Below are positions 35,668-45,249 of a DNA stretch of 64,000 nucleotides, in pieces. Position numbers and translations under genes: made by a program. The stretch spans positions 41,459,368-41,523,367 of the forward strand of contig CM055103.1 in the NCBI GenBank assembly GCA_029204225.1, read 5' to 3'. The notes under the pieces were generated by a model. The model was not told the origin of the DNA, searched no databases, and saw nothing but the letters and a program-made list of their open reading frames with translations. Numbering within the stretch: the first letter of the stretch is position 1; the number at the start of each line of letters is the position of its first letter. The DNA comes from Diphasiastrum complanatum. Taxonomy: Eukaryota > Streptophyta > Lycopodiopsida > Lycopodiales > Lycopodiaceae.

Positions 35668-36585
35668 TGTTGCGCCGGCGCCTCAAAGGGCGCTGGGACT
35701 TGAGCGGTTTCCCCAACACGCGCTTAAGTCTAACATTCATCCATCATGCACTTACGTAAAAGCCAACTCAGAATCGTAACAAGCTTAACCATTCAGACTT
35801 AAGAAAACTGGAATCCCAACCAACCCGAAAGCCAACTCAGAATCCGTCCCCAAAAGGTAACCAAAGGCAAAGACAAGCCACACATGAAACCCAAGGCATA
35901 GTGGTCGCCAAACTGACCAATTGGCATAGCGGCAAGCCCCATGTCGATGACAGGGACCCTTAGGCGCCAGCGACGCAAAAAGGTTGTAGTAAGGGTCCTT
36001 CCACTTGGACCAGTCCCGGAGGCGAAACCGAAATGGTAATCATCCCCAAGGATCAACTTTATTAGATTTGGAAGAGGTTACATTCATACATAGACTGACC
36101 GGTCTCGGGGCCACCAACACGTGCTGGGCATTGTGCCTGGCTCGTGCTGGTAGAGGGAGCTGAGACCTGGCGACTGGATTCCTGGCGCTGGTTGAGCTGC
36201 CCAAGTTTCTGTCTGCCGGACTCCCCCTATAGTTCTGCTGTGATTCGGCGCACCCCCTCTGTTCTGAAACATAGTGCTTTCTGGTAAAGCACGCTTTTTG
36301 GGACTTAGTTTTTATTTTGCTGATTAAGCCTGGCAAGCCTGGCAGAATCAGTCTGGCTCCCGGACATGGGTCCCGGGAGCCGTTCCAGTGGCAGAATCAA
36401 CTTGCTTCTTGACTAGGCCATGACTCGAGCTCCAGAGCTAGCTCATGACTTGTGACTACTTGACTGGCTCACCACAGGTCGGAGGCTCAGTCCTTGACGT
36501 TCTAACTTGCTCTGGGACTTTAGGGAGTGTCACCCCTTAGAGTCTTACAGGGCACGTTGGGTGCACCTGAGTCAGCTTTACAACA
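35668..36585 (-). repeat. gypsy 2 3' LTR
   Basis: 918 bp. Plus-strand ends are TGTTGCGCCGGCGCC and CAGCTTTACAACA. It matches 41025-41938 almost exactly. Minus-strand frames inside it recur identically in the other LTR and are not genes. Confidence 0.96.
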
Positions 36586-36595
36586 TCCTCCCCTC
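36586..36595 (-). other. gypsy 2 polypurine tract
   Basis: On the minus strand it reads GAGGGGAGGA, directly before the 3' LTR. Confidence 0.85.
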
Positions 36596-36826
36596 GTTTG
36601 AAAAAGCTGATGTCCTCATCAGGGCCAAACTAGACCTAGGACGTATGGCACGGGCTTAATTCACCGGCCGTAGCAACTTTGAATTACAAAATACATTGGC
36701 AGTAGCACAGGAAAAGTGTAGATAAAGTTCACTTACGTAAAACCTGTGTAAAGCTGCAAGTGATTTATTGGCAAACTTAAGAAAAATACCGGAAAGTTCC
36801 TTGAACTTCAGAATGGCCATGAATGT

Positions 36827-38482
36827 TTATGTAAGAGGCATGCCGCCAGGTAGTGCTTTGTGTGCCGATCTGGGAAAACGGCTATTGCGTTGGTTCTTTT
36901 GCAGATAATCCGCTAGTACTTCAGGGGCTCCCTCCTTAAGTTTGTCTTCGTACTCCCAAGAAGCCTCAATAAGTGGAGCCCGTAGCCACTTCACTAGATA
37001 TTCACATTGAACGCCAGTTCGCTTTCTATGTGTCAATATTTGTTCTGGTACAAGTTGCCTCTTCGTATCATCAAGTGTCGTTGGTGGGTGACGGAGTTCG
37101 TGTTGCCGATCAAATCGCTCATCTGGTTTGTACCGTTTGAGTAATGAGATATGAAACACATTGTGTATATCCAAGCTGGATGGCAACGCTAATCGATAAG
37201 CCACTGGGTTGATCTTCTTGGTGACATAATATGGTCCCGCATAAGGTCGAGCAAACTTATGAGAAAAACCTTTTGGTAGCGCAATGTTCTTTGTGTTCAG
37301 CCATACTTGATCACCTTCCTCAAATTCCAGTTCTCGTCGATGTGGGTTTACGTCAGCTGCCATACTCCTTTGTGACTGCTCTAAAAACGCCTTCACCTCG
37401 ATCAACTTTGTGTGCCACTCATTGATGAATTCCTCCACAGTGGGTACTGGTGTTTCCTGCACGCCTGTAAGAAAAGAGCTTGGAACAATCGGTAGCCGAC
37501 CATTGCTTATCTCGAAGGGTGCCCTTCCAGTAGATCTGTTCACTTGGTTGTTATGTGCAAACTCGAGAATATCCAAGTAGTTGACCCAATCGGATTGGTC
37601 CCAAGCGACATAATTTCGTAAATATTGTTCAATCTGTCGATTGACTCGTTCCGTTTGCCCATCTGTCTGAGGATGATATGCAGTACTGAAATTCAATCCG
37701 GTTCCCACGAGGCGAAATAGACAAGTCCAAAACTTTCCGACGAACTTGGTGTCTCGGTCAGAAATAATCGTTCTAGGCAGGCCGTGGTATTTGAAAACAC
37801 ATTTGAAAAATAACCTTGCCACTTCTTCAGCTGTCACTGAACTTTTAGTTGGTACTAGATGAATTTGCTTTGAAAAGCGGTCAACCACCACATAAATTGA
37901 GTCAAATCCTTGGCACCGTGGTAGTTGAACAATAAAATCCATGCTCACCGAATCCCATGGGTATGCTGGTACCGGTAATGGTTGGAGTAGTCCAGCCGGA
38001 GCTAGCGGTTCCACCTTCACTTGTTGACATGTCGGGCATGTTTGTACATAGGATTCAACGTCTGCCCACATACTTGGCCAATAGAAGCCTCTTTTGAGAA
38101 GTTCATACATGCGATTCACCCCTGGATGCCCGGCGGCTAGTACGTCATGATGTTCTCGCAAGACTTTCTTCCTCAGGATGATGTTGTCTGGGACATATAC
38201 TCTGCGTTGTTTATAAACAACCATTTGATCTTTCCAAGTGAAATGTTTATGAGGCTTTCCCAGCTGGAATTCGATCATTAAGTCCTTCGCCAACGCATCT
38301 ACACCATAATTCTCTCTGATTTCTTGGAGTAGGTCAGTCACCTGAGTTGTCACTGTTGCCATCAAGTGTTCTTGTCTACTTAGTGCGTCCGCCACCACAT
38401 TGTTCTTTCCCGCCGTGTGTAAAATGTCTATATTGAATTTTGAGAGAAAGTTTTGCCATCGCATTTGCTTTGGCGTGAGCAT
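36827..38482 (-). CDS. gypsy 2 pol, C-terminal part: RNase H end, integrase, chromodomain
   Basis: 551 codons in one frame. Residues 1-40 are the end of RNase H (ADALSR at 31-36). The integrase zinc finger uses His112, His119, Cys149 and Cys152. The catalytic triad is Asp182 (SMDFIVQLP), Asp242 (IISDRDTKF) and Glu285 (NRQIEQYLR). The C-terminal chromodomain at about 478-515 (CEYLVKWLRAPLIEASWEYE) marks a chromovirus. The first ATG is not a real start: the frame continues upstream through a TAA near 38536 into the protease/RT frame. Integrase joins the cDNA to host DNA, and the chromodomain steers site choice. Confidence 0.93.
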   Translation of the reverse strand: MLTPKQMRWQNFLSKFNIDILHTAGKNNVVADALSRQEHLMATVTTQVTDLLQEIRENYGVDALAKDLMIEFQLGKPHKHFTWKDQMVVYKQRRVYVPDNIILRKKVLREHHDVLAAGHPGVNRMYELLKRGFYWPSMWADVESYVQTCPTCQQVKVEPLAPAGLLQPLPVPAYPWDSVSMDFIVQLPRCQGFDSIYVVVDRFSKQIHLVPTKSSVTAEEVARLFFKCVFKYHGLPRTIISDRDTKFVGKFWTCLFRLVGTGLNFSTAYHPQTDGQTERVNRQIEQYLRNYVAWDQSDWVNYLDILEFAHNNQVNRSTGRAPFEISNGRLPIVPSSFLTGVQETPVPTVEEFINEWHTKLIEVKAFLEQSQRSMAADVNPHRRELEFEEGDQVWLNTKNIALPKGFSHKFARPYAGPYYVTKKINPVAYRLALPSSLDIHNVFHISLLKRYKPDERFDRQHELRHPPTTLDDTKRQLVPEQILTHRKRTGVQCEYLVKWLRAPLIEASWEYEDKLKEGAPEVLADYLQKNQRNSRFPRSAHKALPGGMPLT

Positions 38483-38536
38483 ACCTTGGGATGAGAAGTA
38501 CTTGAGTGATACATTATCAGTGAACGCCTTAAAGGG

Positions 38537-40309
38537 TTATCCTGCCACATAATGTCTCCAATGCTCCACTGCTTGGACTACTGCGACCATTTCTTTTTCA
38601 TGAGTTGGCCATCGTCGCTCTACGTCACTCAATTTCTTTGAAAAATATGCAACAGGTTTTCCGTCTTGCATCAGCACGGCCCCAATAGCAAAGTTCGACG
38701 CATCTGTATGTATTTCAAAAGGTTTGCTAAAGTCCGGTAAGGCAAGGATGGGTTCTTGAGTGATCCGTCGTTTTAGTTCCTGGAACGCTGCTTCACATTC
38801 CGGTGTCCATGTCATCTTCAGATGAGTCTTGGTCTGCTCCAACAGTGGTGCCACAATTTTGCTAAATGCCTCAATGAATCTCCTGTAAAAGCTACATAAG
38901 CCCACAAAGGATTTGATGCCATGAACAGTTTTAGGTGCTAGCCAATCCAAGATAGCCTTGATCTTCTTAGGATCCATTCGAATCCGTCCGTGGCCTATAA
39001 CATGTCCAAGGAAGTCAACTTCCTCCACCACAAACTCACATTTCTCTCTTTTCGCGAACAAGCAGTTCCTCCTCAGTCGTTGGAGAACTGTCCTTAAATG
39101 TTGAATGTGATCTTTAAGGTTCCGGCTAAATACTAATATGTCATCAATGTACACAATGACAAATTCATCCAGGCAGTCTTGAAATATATTGTTCATCAAC
39201 GTGCAAAAAGTGGCTGGTGCGTTTGTTAGACCGAATGGCATCACTAGGAACTCGTGACTTCCGTACCGCGTTCGAAACGCCGTTTTGTGCTCGTCACCTT
39301 TAGCTATTCGAATTTGATGATATCCAGATCTGAGATCTATTCGGCTAAAGTATTTGGCATGTTTGAGTTGGTCGAATAGGTCATCAATTCTAGGCATGGG
39401 GTACTTGTTCTTGATGGTACTCTTGTTAAGCATGCGATAATCCACACACATTCGAAGAGTTTTGTTTGCCTTTTCCACGAACAACACTGGGGCTCCAAAA
39501 GGTGAAGCGCTAGGTCTAATAAAACCTTTGTCTATCAATTCACCAAGTTGTCGTTTCAGTTCCGCCAACTCTTCTTGTGACATTCTGTAGGGTGCTCGTG
39601 AAGTTGGCTCTGTTCCTGGTACCAACTCAATTTTATGGTCCACTGGTCTTCGAGGAGGTAGCTTAGCTGGGAGTTCCTCCGGGAACACATCGCTAAATTC
39701 TTCTAACAGATCTGCCACTTCTTTTGGCAAGTTTTCTTGTCGCACGCTTTTCCCTTCTGGGACTTCTCGACAGATGCAAAGAAAGCACTTTGACCTTTTC
39801 CCTTTCGCCATTCTTTTCATCACTAATGCTGCAACCAGATTTTGTTCAATATCGGTATCCTTAGCATTTCCTCCAGGCAGGGCTTTTGTCACGCAGATTT
39901 GTCCCTTATAATCCAAGAGGACCAAGTTTGAGCTCCTACCCAAAACTGCGATACAGTGTTCATTTAACCAAGGGAGGCCCAAAATCACATCAAAGGCATC
40001 CATCTCTAAAATCACAAAGCTAAGTTTAGCCTTCCATCTTCCAATCTGCACCGGGATGTTCAATGTCGCTTTGTCTGCATCTAGTGCTCCCTTCGCTGTT
40101 TCTACCTTGAGAGTAGATGTAACATTCCTGGTCGGCAAGCTGAATTGTTCCACTACGCTCCTTGAGATATAGTTATGTGAAGCTCCGGAGTCGATCATGA
40201 AATCTGACTTCCTCCCCGCGATCTTTCCTGATAAGAATAACAATCTTGAACCAATCTTGGGGGTTGCCCCATGGAAGTTCCTTTCCATACTTGTGCGTCG
40301 TCCACTCAT
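38537..40309 (-). CDS. gypsy 2 pol, N-terminal part: protease, reverse transcriptase, RNase H
   Basis: 590 codons from ATG 40309. The aspartic protease site is [10 protein letters not shown] (40-49), followed by [11 protein letters not shown] (105-115). Reverse transcriptase motifs are [12 protein letters not shown] (324-335), [12 protein letters not shown] (357-368) and [12 protein letters not shown] (384-395), with an intact YIDD box at 387-390. RNase H has [13 protein letters not shown] (534-546) and [20 protein letters not shown] (569-588). A TAA near 38537 ends the frame just inside RNase H. The sequence continues in phase into the integrase frame. Everything upstream of protease that should encode capsid and zinc knuckle is missing. 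Confidence 0.94.
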   Translation of the reverse strand: MSGRRTSMERNFHGATPKIGSRLLFLSGKIAGRKSDFMIDSGASHNYISRSVVEQFSLPTRNVTSTLKVETAKGALDADKATLNIPVQIGRWKAKLSFVILEMDAFDVILGLPWLNEHCIAVLGRSSNLVLLDYKGQICVTKALPGGNAKDTDIEQNLVAALVMKRMAKGKRSKCFLCICREVPEGKSVRQENLPKEVADLLEEFSDVFPEELPAKLPPRRPVDHKIELVPGTEPTSRAPYRMSQEELAELKRQLGELIDKGFIRPSASPFGAPVLFVEKANKTLRMCVDYRMLNKSTIKNKYPMPRIDDLFDQLKHAKYFSRIDLRSGYHQIRIAKGDEHKTAFRTRYGSHEFLVMPFGLTNAPATFCTLMNNIFQDCLDEFVIVYIDDILVFSRNLKDHIQHLRTVLQRLRRNCLFAKREKCEFVVEEVDFLGHVIGHGRIRMDPKKIKAILDWLAPKTVHGIKSFVGLCSFYRRFIEAFSKIVAPLLEQTKTHLKMTWTPECEAAFQELKRRITQEPILALPDFSKPFEIHTDASNFAIGAVLMQDGKPVAYFSKKLSDVERRWPTHEKEMVAVVQAVEHWRHYVAG

Positions 40310-41010
40310 AAATGTAAGCTCCTCTCACAACTCCCAACTAGATCAGATCACCTGGATCAAAAGAAGTAGTCAGGGATAATTCAGGTCCAGGCAAGCACAC
40401 CACAAACGAACATACCAACCAAAGCTAAACAGAGGATCCCTCTCAAGTCACATTCCCCTTGAGACCGGACGTAGGATCTTTGCCTAGCCGCGCCCACACA
40501 AATCTATCACAGAATTAGCCCACGGGGAAACATCCATCCAACCATCCGTGCTTTCACCATTAAGCAGCACATTGCCTCAGTCACGCCCCACCACTTTTTG
40601 GTCGATAGCCCTTATAGCTAAACGATCGGCAGCTATCCCGCACCGGCAGCTAACCACCCGTGCTTTACACCCGAATTCGAGCAGCATCTCTGTATCAATG
40701 GTTAACCCGTACAGTTCGAATATGTCGCCCCGCACCCCACAAGGTACAGACCGTGCTTTCACCTACCTAGGCAGCACTTTGCCTCATCCGTCCTACGTGC
40801 AGACAGCGCCAGGCCCGAACCGCGAGAACTGACCGTGCTTACACCTCGAGGGCAGCACTTTGACTCATCAAGTTCCCCGTTCTGCCGACCACCCCGACCG
40901 TGGACGCACCCGTGCTTACACTGTGGGCAGCACCTTGCGCAACGGTTGTCCTGACAAATCCCAAAAACGTGGCCATCCCTGTGAGACTTGCGTAGCTGAC
41001 CGGCTAGTCG
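40310..41010 (-). other. gypsy 2 leader without gag
   Basis: About 700 bp between the primer site and the protease frame. No frame resembling Ty3-type gag or a CCHC knuckle was seen on the minus strand. A degenerate five-fold repeat occupies 40546-40945. Confidence 0.85.
40546..40945. repeat. five degenerate repeats in the gypsy 2 leader
   Basis: The pattern CCGTGCTT-CACC ... GGCAGCACTTTGCCTCAT recurs five times, near 40546, 40658, 40750, 40832 and 40910, spaced about 80-110 bp. The ends of the unit are better conserved than the middle. It may be a structural RNA element or a relic of leader amplification. Confidence 0.75.
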
Positions 41011-41022
41011 GCTCTGATACCA
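41011..41022 (-). other. gypsy 2 primer binding site
   Basis: On the minus strand it reads TGGTATCAGAGC, two bases away from the LTR end GCGCAACA. This is the tRNA-Met type. Confidence 0.93.
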
Positions 41023-41024
41023 CA

Positions 41025-41938
41025 TGTTGCGCCGGCGCCTCAAAGGGCGCTGGGACTTGAGCGGTTTCCCCAACACGCGCTTAAGTCTAACATTCATCCA
41101 TCATGCACTTACGTAAAAGCCAACTCAGAATCGTAACAAGCTTAACCATTCAGACTTAAGAAAACTGGAATCCCAACCAACCCGAAAGCCAACTCAGAAT
41201 CCGTCCCCAAAAGGTAACCAAAGGCAAAGACAAGCCACACATGAAACCCAAGGCATAGTGGTCGCCAAACTGACCAATTGGCATAGCGGCAAGCCCCATG
41301 TCGATGACAGGGACCCTTAGGCGCCAGCGACGCAAAAAGGTTGTAGTAAGGGTCCTTCCACTTGGACCAGTCCCGGAGGCGAAACCGAAATGGTAATCAT
41401 CCCCAAGGATCAACTTTATTAGATTTGGAAGAGGTTACATTCATACATAGACTGACCGGTCTCGGGGCCACCAACACGTGCTGGGCATTGTGCCTGGCTC
41501 GTGCTGGTAGAGGGAGCTGAGACCTGGCGACTGGATTCCTGGCGCTGGTTGAGCTGCCCAAGTTTCTGTCTGCCGGACTCCCCCTATAGTTCTGCTGTGA
41601 TTCGGCGCACCCCCTCTGTTCTGAAACATAGTGCTTTCTGGTAAAGCACGCTTTTTGGGACTTAGTTTTTATTTTGCTGATTAAGCCTGGCAAGCCTGGC
41701 AGAATCAGTCTGGCTCCCGGACATGGGTCCCGGGAGCCGTTCCGGTGGCAGAATCAACTTGCTTCTTGACTAGGCCATGACTCGAGCTCCAGAGCTCATG
41801 ACTTGTGACTACTTGACTGGCTCACCACAGGTCGGAGGCTCAGTCCTTGACGTTCTAACTTGCTCTGGGACTTTAGGGAGTGTCACCCCTTAGAGTCTTA
41901 CAGGGCACGTTGGGTGCACCTGAGTCAGCTTTACAACA
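41025..41938 (-). repeat. gypsy 2 5' LTR
   Basis: 914 bp, nearly identical to 35668-36585. The differences I could see are AGAGCTCATG here against AGAGCTAGCTCATG (4 bp), and CCGGTGG against CCAGTGG. It would carry the element promoter reading away from the GRAS gene (minus strand). Confidence 0.96.
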
Positions 41939-42182
41939 ATAGGTGGCTAGCATAGGCTGGGTTTTGGGCAAGGTAGGAGGATGGACATCGGGCAGGCAGG
42001 GCTGGCAACAAGTAGGCGGCATCAGGGACTCCTAGGGACACGCGATGGATGGGCAACTGCACTGCCCGTTATCAATAACATGTCCCCAAGAGATGAGGGT
42101 AGAGGATGGTTCGTCGTGTGGGCTTGACCACCCACGTTCCACCCCATCCACACGTGGGCGATGCGCAAGCAAAATTACATGT

Positions 42183-42190
42183 TATATATA
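42183..42190 (+). promoter_or_regulatory. candidate TATA box upstream of the GRAS gene
   Basis: TATATATA within GTTATATATAGAGTC, about 890 bp before the ATG and 245 bp right of the gypsy 2 end. With this TATA the 5' untranslated region would be long, or would contain an intron. The assignment is by position only. Confidence 0.4.
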
Positions 42191-42724
42191 GAGTCTTGTG
42201 TGGCACGGGTGTCGTCTGTGTGATATTCCAGAGTGTCCATGCAGCGAATGAGATTGTGCCACTTGGCAAAACCTATCCACGTGTCGTGTGACTATGTCAA
42301 AGATTCGAGGGATCACGATTCAGAGCAGATACACAACGAGTGGACAAGGGCGCTAGGATTCATCTGAAGGCTGAAGGGCACATCCTTCTTCGTTTTACCC
42401 TTTTCGGGGCTTCACCATGACGTTGCAAGGTCGAGGTTCTCGCTCGAACAAAAAGTAGCAAAAGGGTTGGAAAGCGCGTAGGCCACAATTTGAAGTTTGA
42501 CTTCTCGTTGGCCTTTTTATTCTGAAGGGTCACCTTTGGGACTATACACTGTGACGGTCAAATATGTTATTCTATTGCCTTTCATAGAAGGGTGTGGTGC
42601 ATTGTGACGGCTTTCAGGTTGCAAACCGACGGCCAGGGGTTGCGTGCTCCGCAAGAATTGTAAAATAGATACAAACTTCACGATCCTCGTTTATGAGGCT
42701 GTTTTTCGAGAGAATTCGAGAGCT

Positions 42725-42767
42725 CGAGAGAGAGAGAGCGAGCGAGCGAGAGAGAGACAGACAGAGG
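42725..42767. repeat. GA/CGAG-rich tract in the GRAS 5' region
   Basis: An imperfect GAGA and GAGC run, of the kind often found in plant 5' untranslated regions. It lies 314 bp before the ATG. Confidence 0.7.
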
Positions 42768-43080
42768 GTTTGATCGTATATAATCTTTTGTTTGCGTTTA
42801 GCTAAGAGCGCAAATGGCAAATTGGAAGAACAAAATCATTCACTACTGAGTCATTTGTTTTATGTTTCTTTAGAGATAATGCTAGGTCAGGGTTTTGGAT
42901 TAGGTTTTAGTGATAATCTGATAGAAAAAGCGTTAGAGGTGTTTTAGATCCGCTACAACGTAGCCACTTCAGTTCAGGAGGTTCATTTTGAGTCTTGGGA
43001 TGTAATGGTTGAATGTGTTTACATGTTTTCGGTAGCGGCTTTGGTAGAGTAAGGGTTTGTGAGTGAAATTTGAAGGAGAT

Positions 43081-45171
43081 ATGGAGACCGTGCTTGGGTC
43101 AAATGACTGGTCGGATGGATTCCACGGCTCTCTGGGAAGGGACAGCAATGATTCTATAGATTCTTCGCTTGCTACACAGCTGCAGCAGGTGTGGCTGCAA
43201 AATTATCTTCCAGAGGAGGGTTACCCTTTCCCGGTCCAGCCGTATTTTTCTGAAGGCACAGGATGGCAACTGGAGTCGGGCCTTGAGGTGGACGCGATGG
43301 AAGAGGCGGATCCTTTGAAAGATCCAGTGCTGAATTACATTTCTGACATGATGGAGGAGGAGGTGACGGAGGATCGGACGTGTATGTTCATAGATTGCAG
43401 CTCTTACCAAGCCATGGCGCAGGAGCTCACAGATCTTATCACTGATTCATCCTCACCGGGGGATTCTTCTCACTCAGAGGACAGCTCTCACAACGACAAT
43501 GGCTTCTTTGACGAGCGCCATTCTGCTGCGTCGAACAACGACGAGCGCCATTCTGCTACGTGGATCAACGATGCCATTAAGGTACTGCCTGCCCCACCGG
43601 CTTTCCATATGAAGAGAGATGCTCTTGAATCCCCAACCTCTGTTACCTCCTCCACGAGTAGCACTGTTGCGAATGGGGGATGTCCAATGTCTGCGGGGAA
43701 GGAGCTGCATTGTCCCACACGCTTCAAAGAGGATCTATTAGATTCTGATGAGGAGATCATCAGATTTATCCAGGAAAAGGCTGCTGCTCAGGAATCTAAT
43801 GGAGGCCATTCAAAGAAAGCGCACACCTCTGATACCGCATCAGAAGAATGTGCTCAAAAAATACTTGGGCTCTATCCCTGCATGGAGCATGGAGCGATTG
43901 GGAAAAAGAAGTCAGAGATGGAAGATCAGTGTCCAGCCTGGGATGATCGTTCCATGGAAGTTGTGCGACAAAATTCAGCTGCCAAAGTTGAGGAAATCCC
44001 TGAGGAGCTTGAAAAGAGATTGGCACAGGAGAAAGAAAACCGAATAGTGTTGACTGGCATGCTAGTAGATTGCGCGAAAGCCATAGCAGCTGATGATATA
44101 ACAAAGGCATACAAATTGGTCAACGAAGTGAGGGAAAAGGTATCTGTTTATGGAGATAGTGCTCAGCGATTAGGCAGCCAGTTTGTTGAGGCATTGGCAG
44201 CTCGGATTACTGGCACGGGCGGTCTGCTTTATTCTGCAATGTCAAATAATCGGCCATCGGCTGCAGAAATGCTGAAGGCATACTACATCATTGCTTGCCA
44301 CCATCCTTATACAAAAATGACTCATTTCTTTTTCAATCAATCAATCCTTGATGCATGTGAGGGTGCAGGACGCGTGCACATTGTGGACTTTGGTATATTG
44401 TATGGTTTCCAGTGGCCATGTTTGATCAAGGCACTTGGATCAAGAGCAGGAGGCCCACCGCACCTTCGTATTACAGGGATAGACTTTCCACAACCTGGGT
44501 TCAAGCCAGCAGAGAGAGTGGAAGAGACAGGCCGACGATTAGCCGGGTTTGCAAAAGCATGGAATGTTCCGTTTGAGTACCAGGCTATAGCAACAAGTTG
44601 GGAGAACGTGCAGCCTTCTGCATTGTTCTTGAGACATGATGATGTGCTAGTTGTGAACTGTGCCTTTAGGCTTCGGCATCTGCTTGATGAAACTGTAAAA
44701 GCAGAGAGTCCAAGAAAGGTGGTGTTAAACAGGATAAGGAGCATGAACCCTAAAGTGTTTGTGATGGGAGTTGTCAATGGCTGTTATAACTCTCCCTTCT
44801 TTGTCACTCGCTTCTCCGAAGCTCTATCATATTTTGGTTCTATATTTGAAGCCTTTGATAGTTCCATCTCAAGAGATCACCCAGAGAGGCTGCTACTAGA
44901 ACAGCAAATTTTTGGTCGAGAAATATTAAATGCTGTTGCTTGTGAGGGTGTAGAGAGAGTAGAAAGGGCAGAATCATATAAACAATGGGAGTCCCGTACC
45001 CTGAAAGCTGGTTTTGAACAAATACCTCTCAAACCCGAGATTTACAATAAATGTAGGGCAATGTTGAGCTTGTTTCACAAAGACCATGGGGTTGGGCAAG
45101 ATGGAAAATGGTTGCTACTTGGATGGAAAGATCGGGTAATAAAGGCAATGGCTACTTGGAGGCCACGGTAA
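43081..45171 (+). CDS. GRAS-family transcription regulator, LISCL (SCL14/SCL33-like) type
   Basis: 696 codons in a single uninterrupted exon, starting at ATG (METVLGSNDWSDGF). An in-frame GTG at 43063 is not a plausible plant start. The N-terminal half is acidic and low-complexity and carries the LISCL-type motif VLNYISDMMEEE (about 83-94). The GRAS domain runs from about residue 322 to 696: first leucine-rich stretch LTGMLVDCAKAI (324-335), VHIID-type motif VHIVDFGILYGFQWP (432-446), PQPGFKPAERVEETGRRL (470-487), LLEQQIFGREILNAVACEG (605-623) and SAW end WLLLGWKDRVIKAMATWRPR (677-696). GRAS proteins act in the nucleus with DNA-binding partners. LISCL members such as Arabidopsis SCL14 work with TGA factors in stress and detoxification responses. 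The role of this copy is inferred from family only. No break or missing motif was seen. Confidence 0.95.
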   Translation: METVLGSNDWSDGFHGSLGRDSNDSIDSSLATQLQQVWLQNYLPEEGYPFPVQPYFSEGTGWQLESGLEVDAMEEADPLKDPVLNYISDMMEEEVTEDRTCMFIDCSSYQAMAQELTDLITDSSSPGDSSHSEDSSHNDNGFFDERHSAASNNDERHSATWINDAIKVLPAPPAFHMKRDALESPTSVTSSTSSTVANGGCPMSAGKELHCPTRFKEDLLDSDEEIIRFIQEKAAAQESNGGHSKKAHTSDTASEECAQKILGLYPCMEHGAIGKKKSEMEDQCPAWDDRSMEVVRQNSAAKVEEIPEELEKRLAQEKENRIVLTGMLVDCAKAIAADDITKAYKLVNEVREKVSVYGDSAQRLGSQFVEALAARITGTGGLLYSAMSNNRPSAAEMLKAYYIIACHHPYTKMTHFFFNQSILDACEGAGRVHIVDFGILYGFQWPCLIKALGSRAGGPPHLRITGIDFPQPGFKPAERVEETGRRLAGFAKAWNVPFEYQAIATSWENVQPSALFLRHDDVLVVNCAFRLRHLLDETVKAESPRKVVLNRIRSMNPKVFVMGVVNGCYNSPFFVTRFSEALSYFGSIFEAFDSSISRDHPERLLLEQQIFGREILNAVACEGVERVERAESYKQWESRTLKAGFEQIPLKPEIYNKCRAMLSLFHKDHGVGQDGKWLLLGWKDRVIKAMATWRPR

Positions 45172-45237
45172 GAGCATTGATGCTCTTGATCAAGGTCTCC
45201 CAGGAGGTAGGAGCGCTTCTAATGTGTCAAGCTATCA

Positions 45238-45243
45238 AATAAA
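45238..45243 (+). promoter_or_regulatory. candidate polyadenylation signal of the GRAS gene
   Basis: AATAAA lies 67 bp after the stop codon, followed by AT/GT-rich sequence. The position fits a near-upstream element of a plant transcript end, but alternatives further downstream are possible. Confidence 0.5.
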
Positions 45244-45249
45244 ATTTGT

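Larger units (their letters stand above)
35668..41938 (-). mobile_element. Ty3/gypsy chromovirus 2, young and gag-less
   Basis: A 6.27 kb element on the minus strand. It has LTRs at 35668-36585 and 41025-41938, a primer site at 41011-41022, two long pol frames and a purine tract at 36586-36595. It is flanked by the perfect duplication ATAGG (35663-35667 and 41939-41943). By eye the LTRs differ by one substitution and one 4 bp indel, so insertion is recent. Pol is intact except for one in-frame TAA in RNase H. No gag frame exists in the roughly 700 bp between primer site and protease, so the element probably moved using gag supplied by a relative. Confidence 0.96.

Noticed and set aside
35799-36336. 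Minus-strand frames of 85 and 98 codons in the gypsy 2 LTR
   Set aside because: They recur identically at 41156-41693 because they lie in the LTRs. They have no recognisable domain and overlap non-coding LTR functions.
43063-43080. GRAS gene start at 43063
   Set aside because: The codon there is GTG. The first in-frame ATG at 43081 is the natural start for a plant gene.
43099-44777. Minus-strand frames inside the GRAS gene (43099-43410, 43796-44110, 44337-44777)
   Set aside because: Antisense shadows of a strongly coding plus frame, with no domain similarity.
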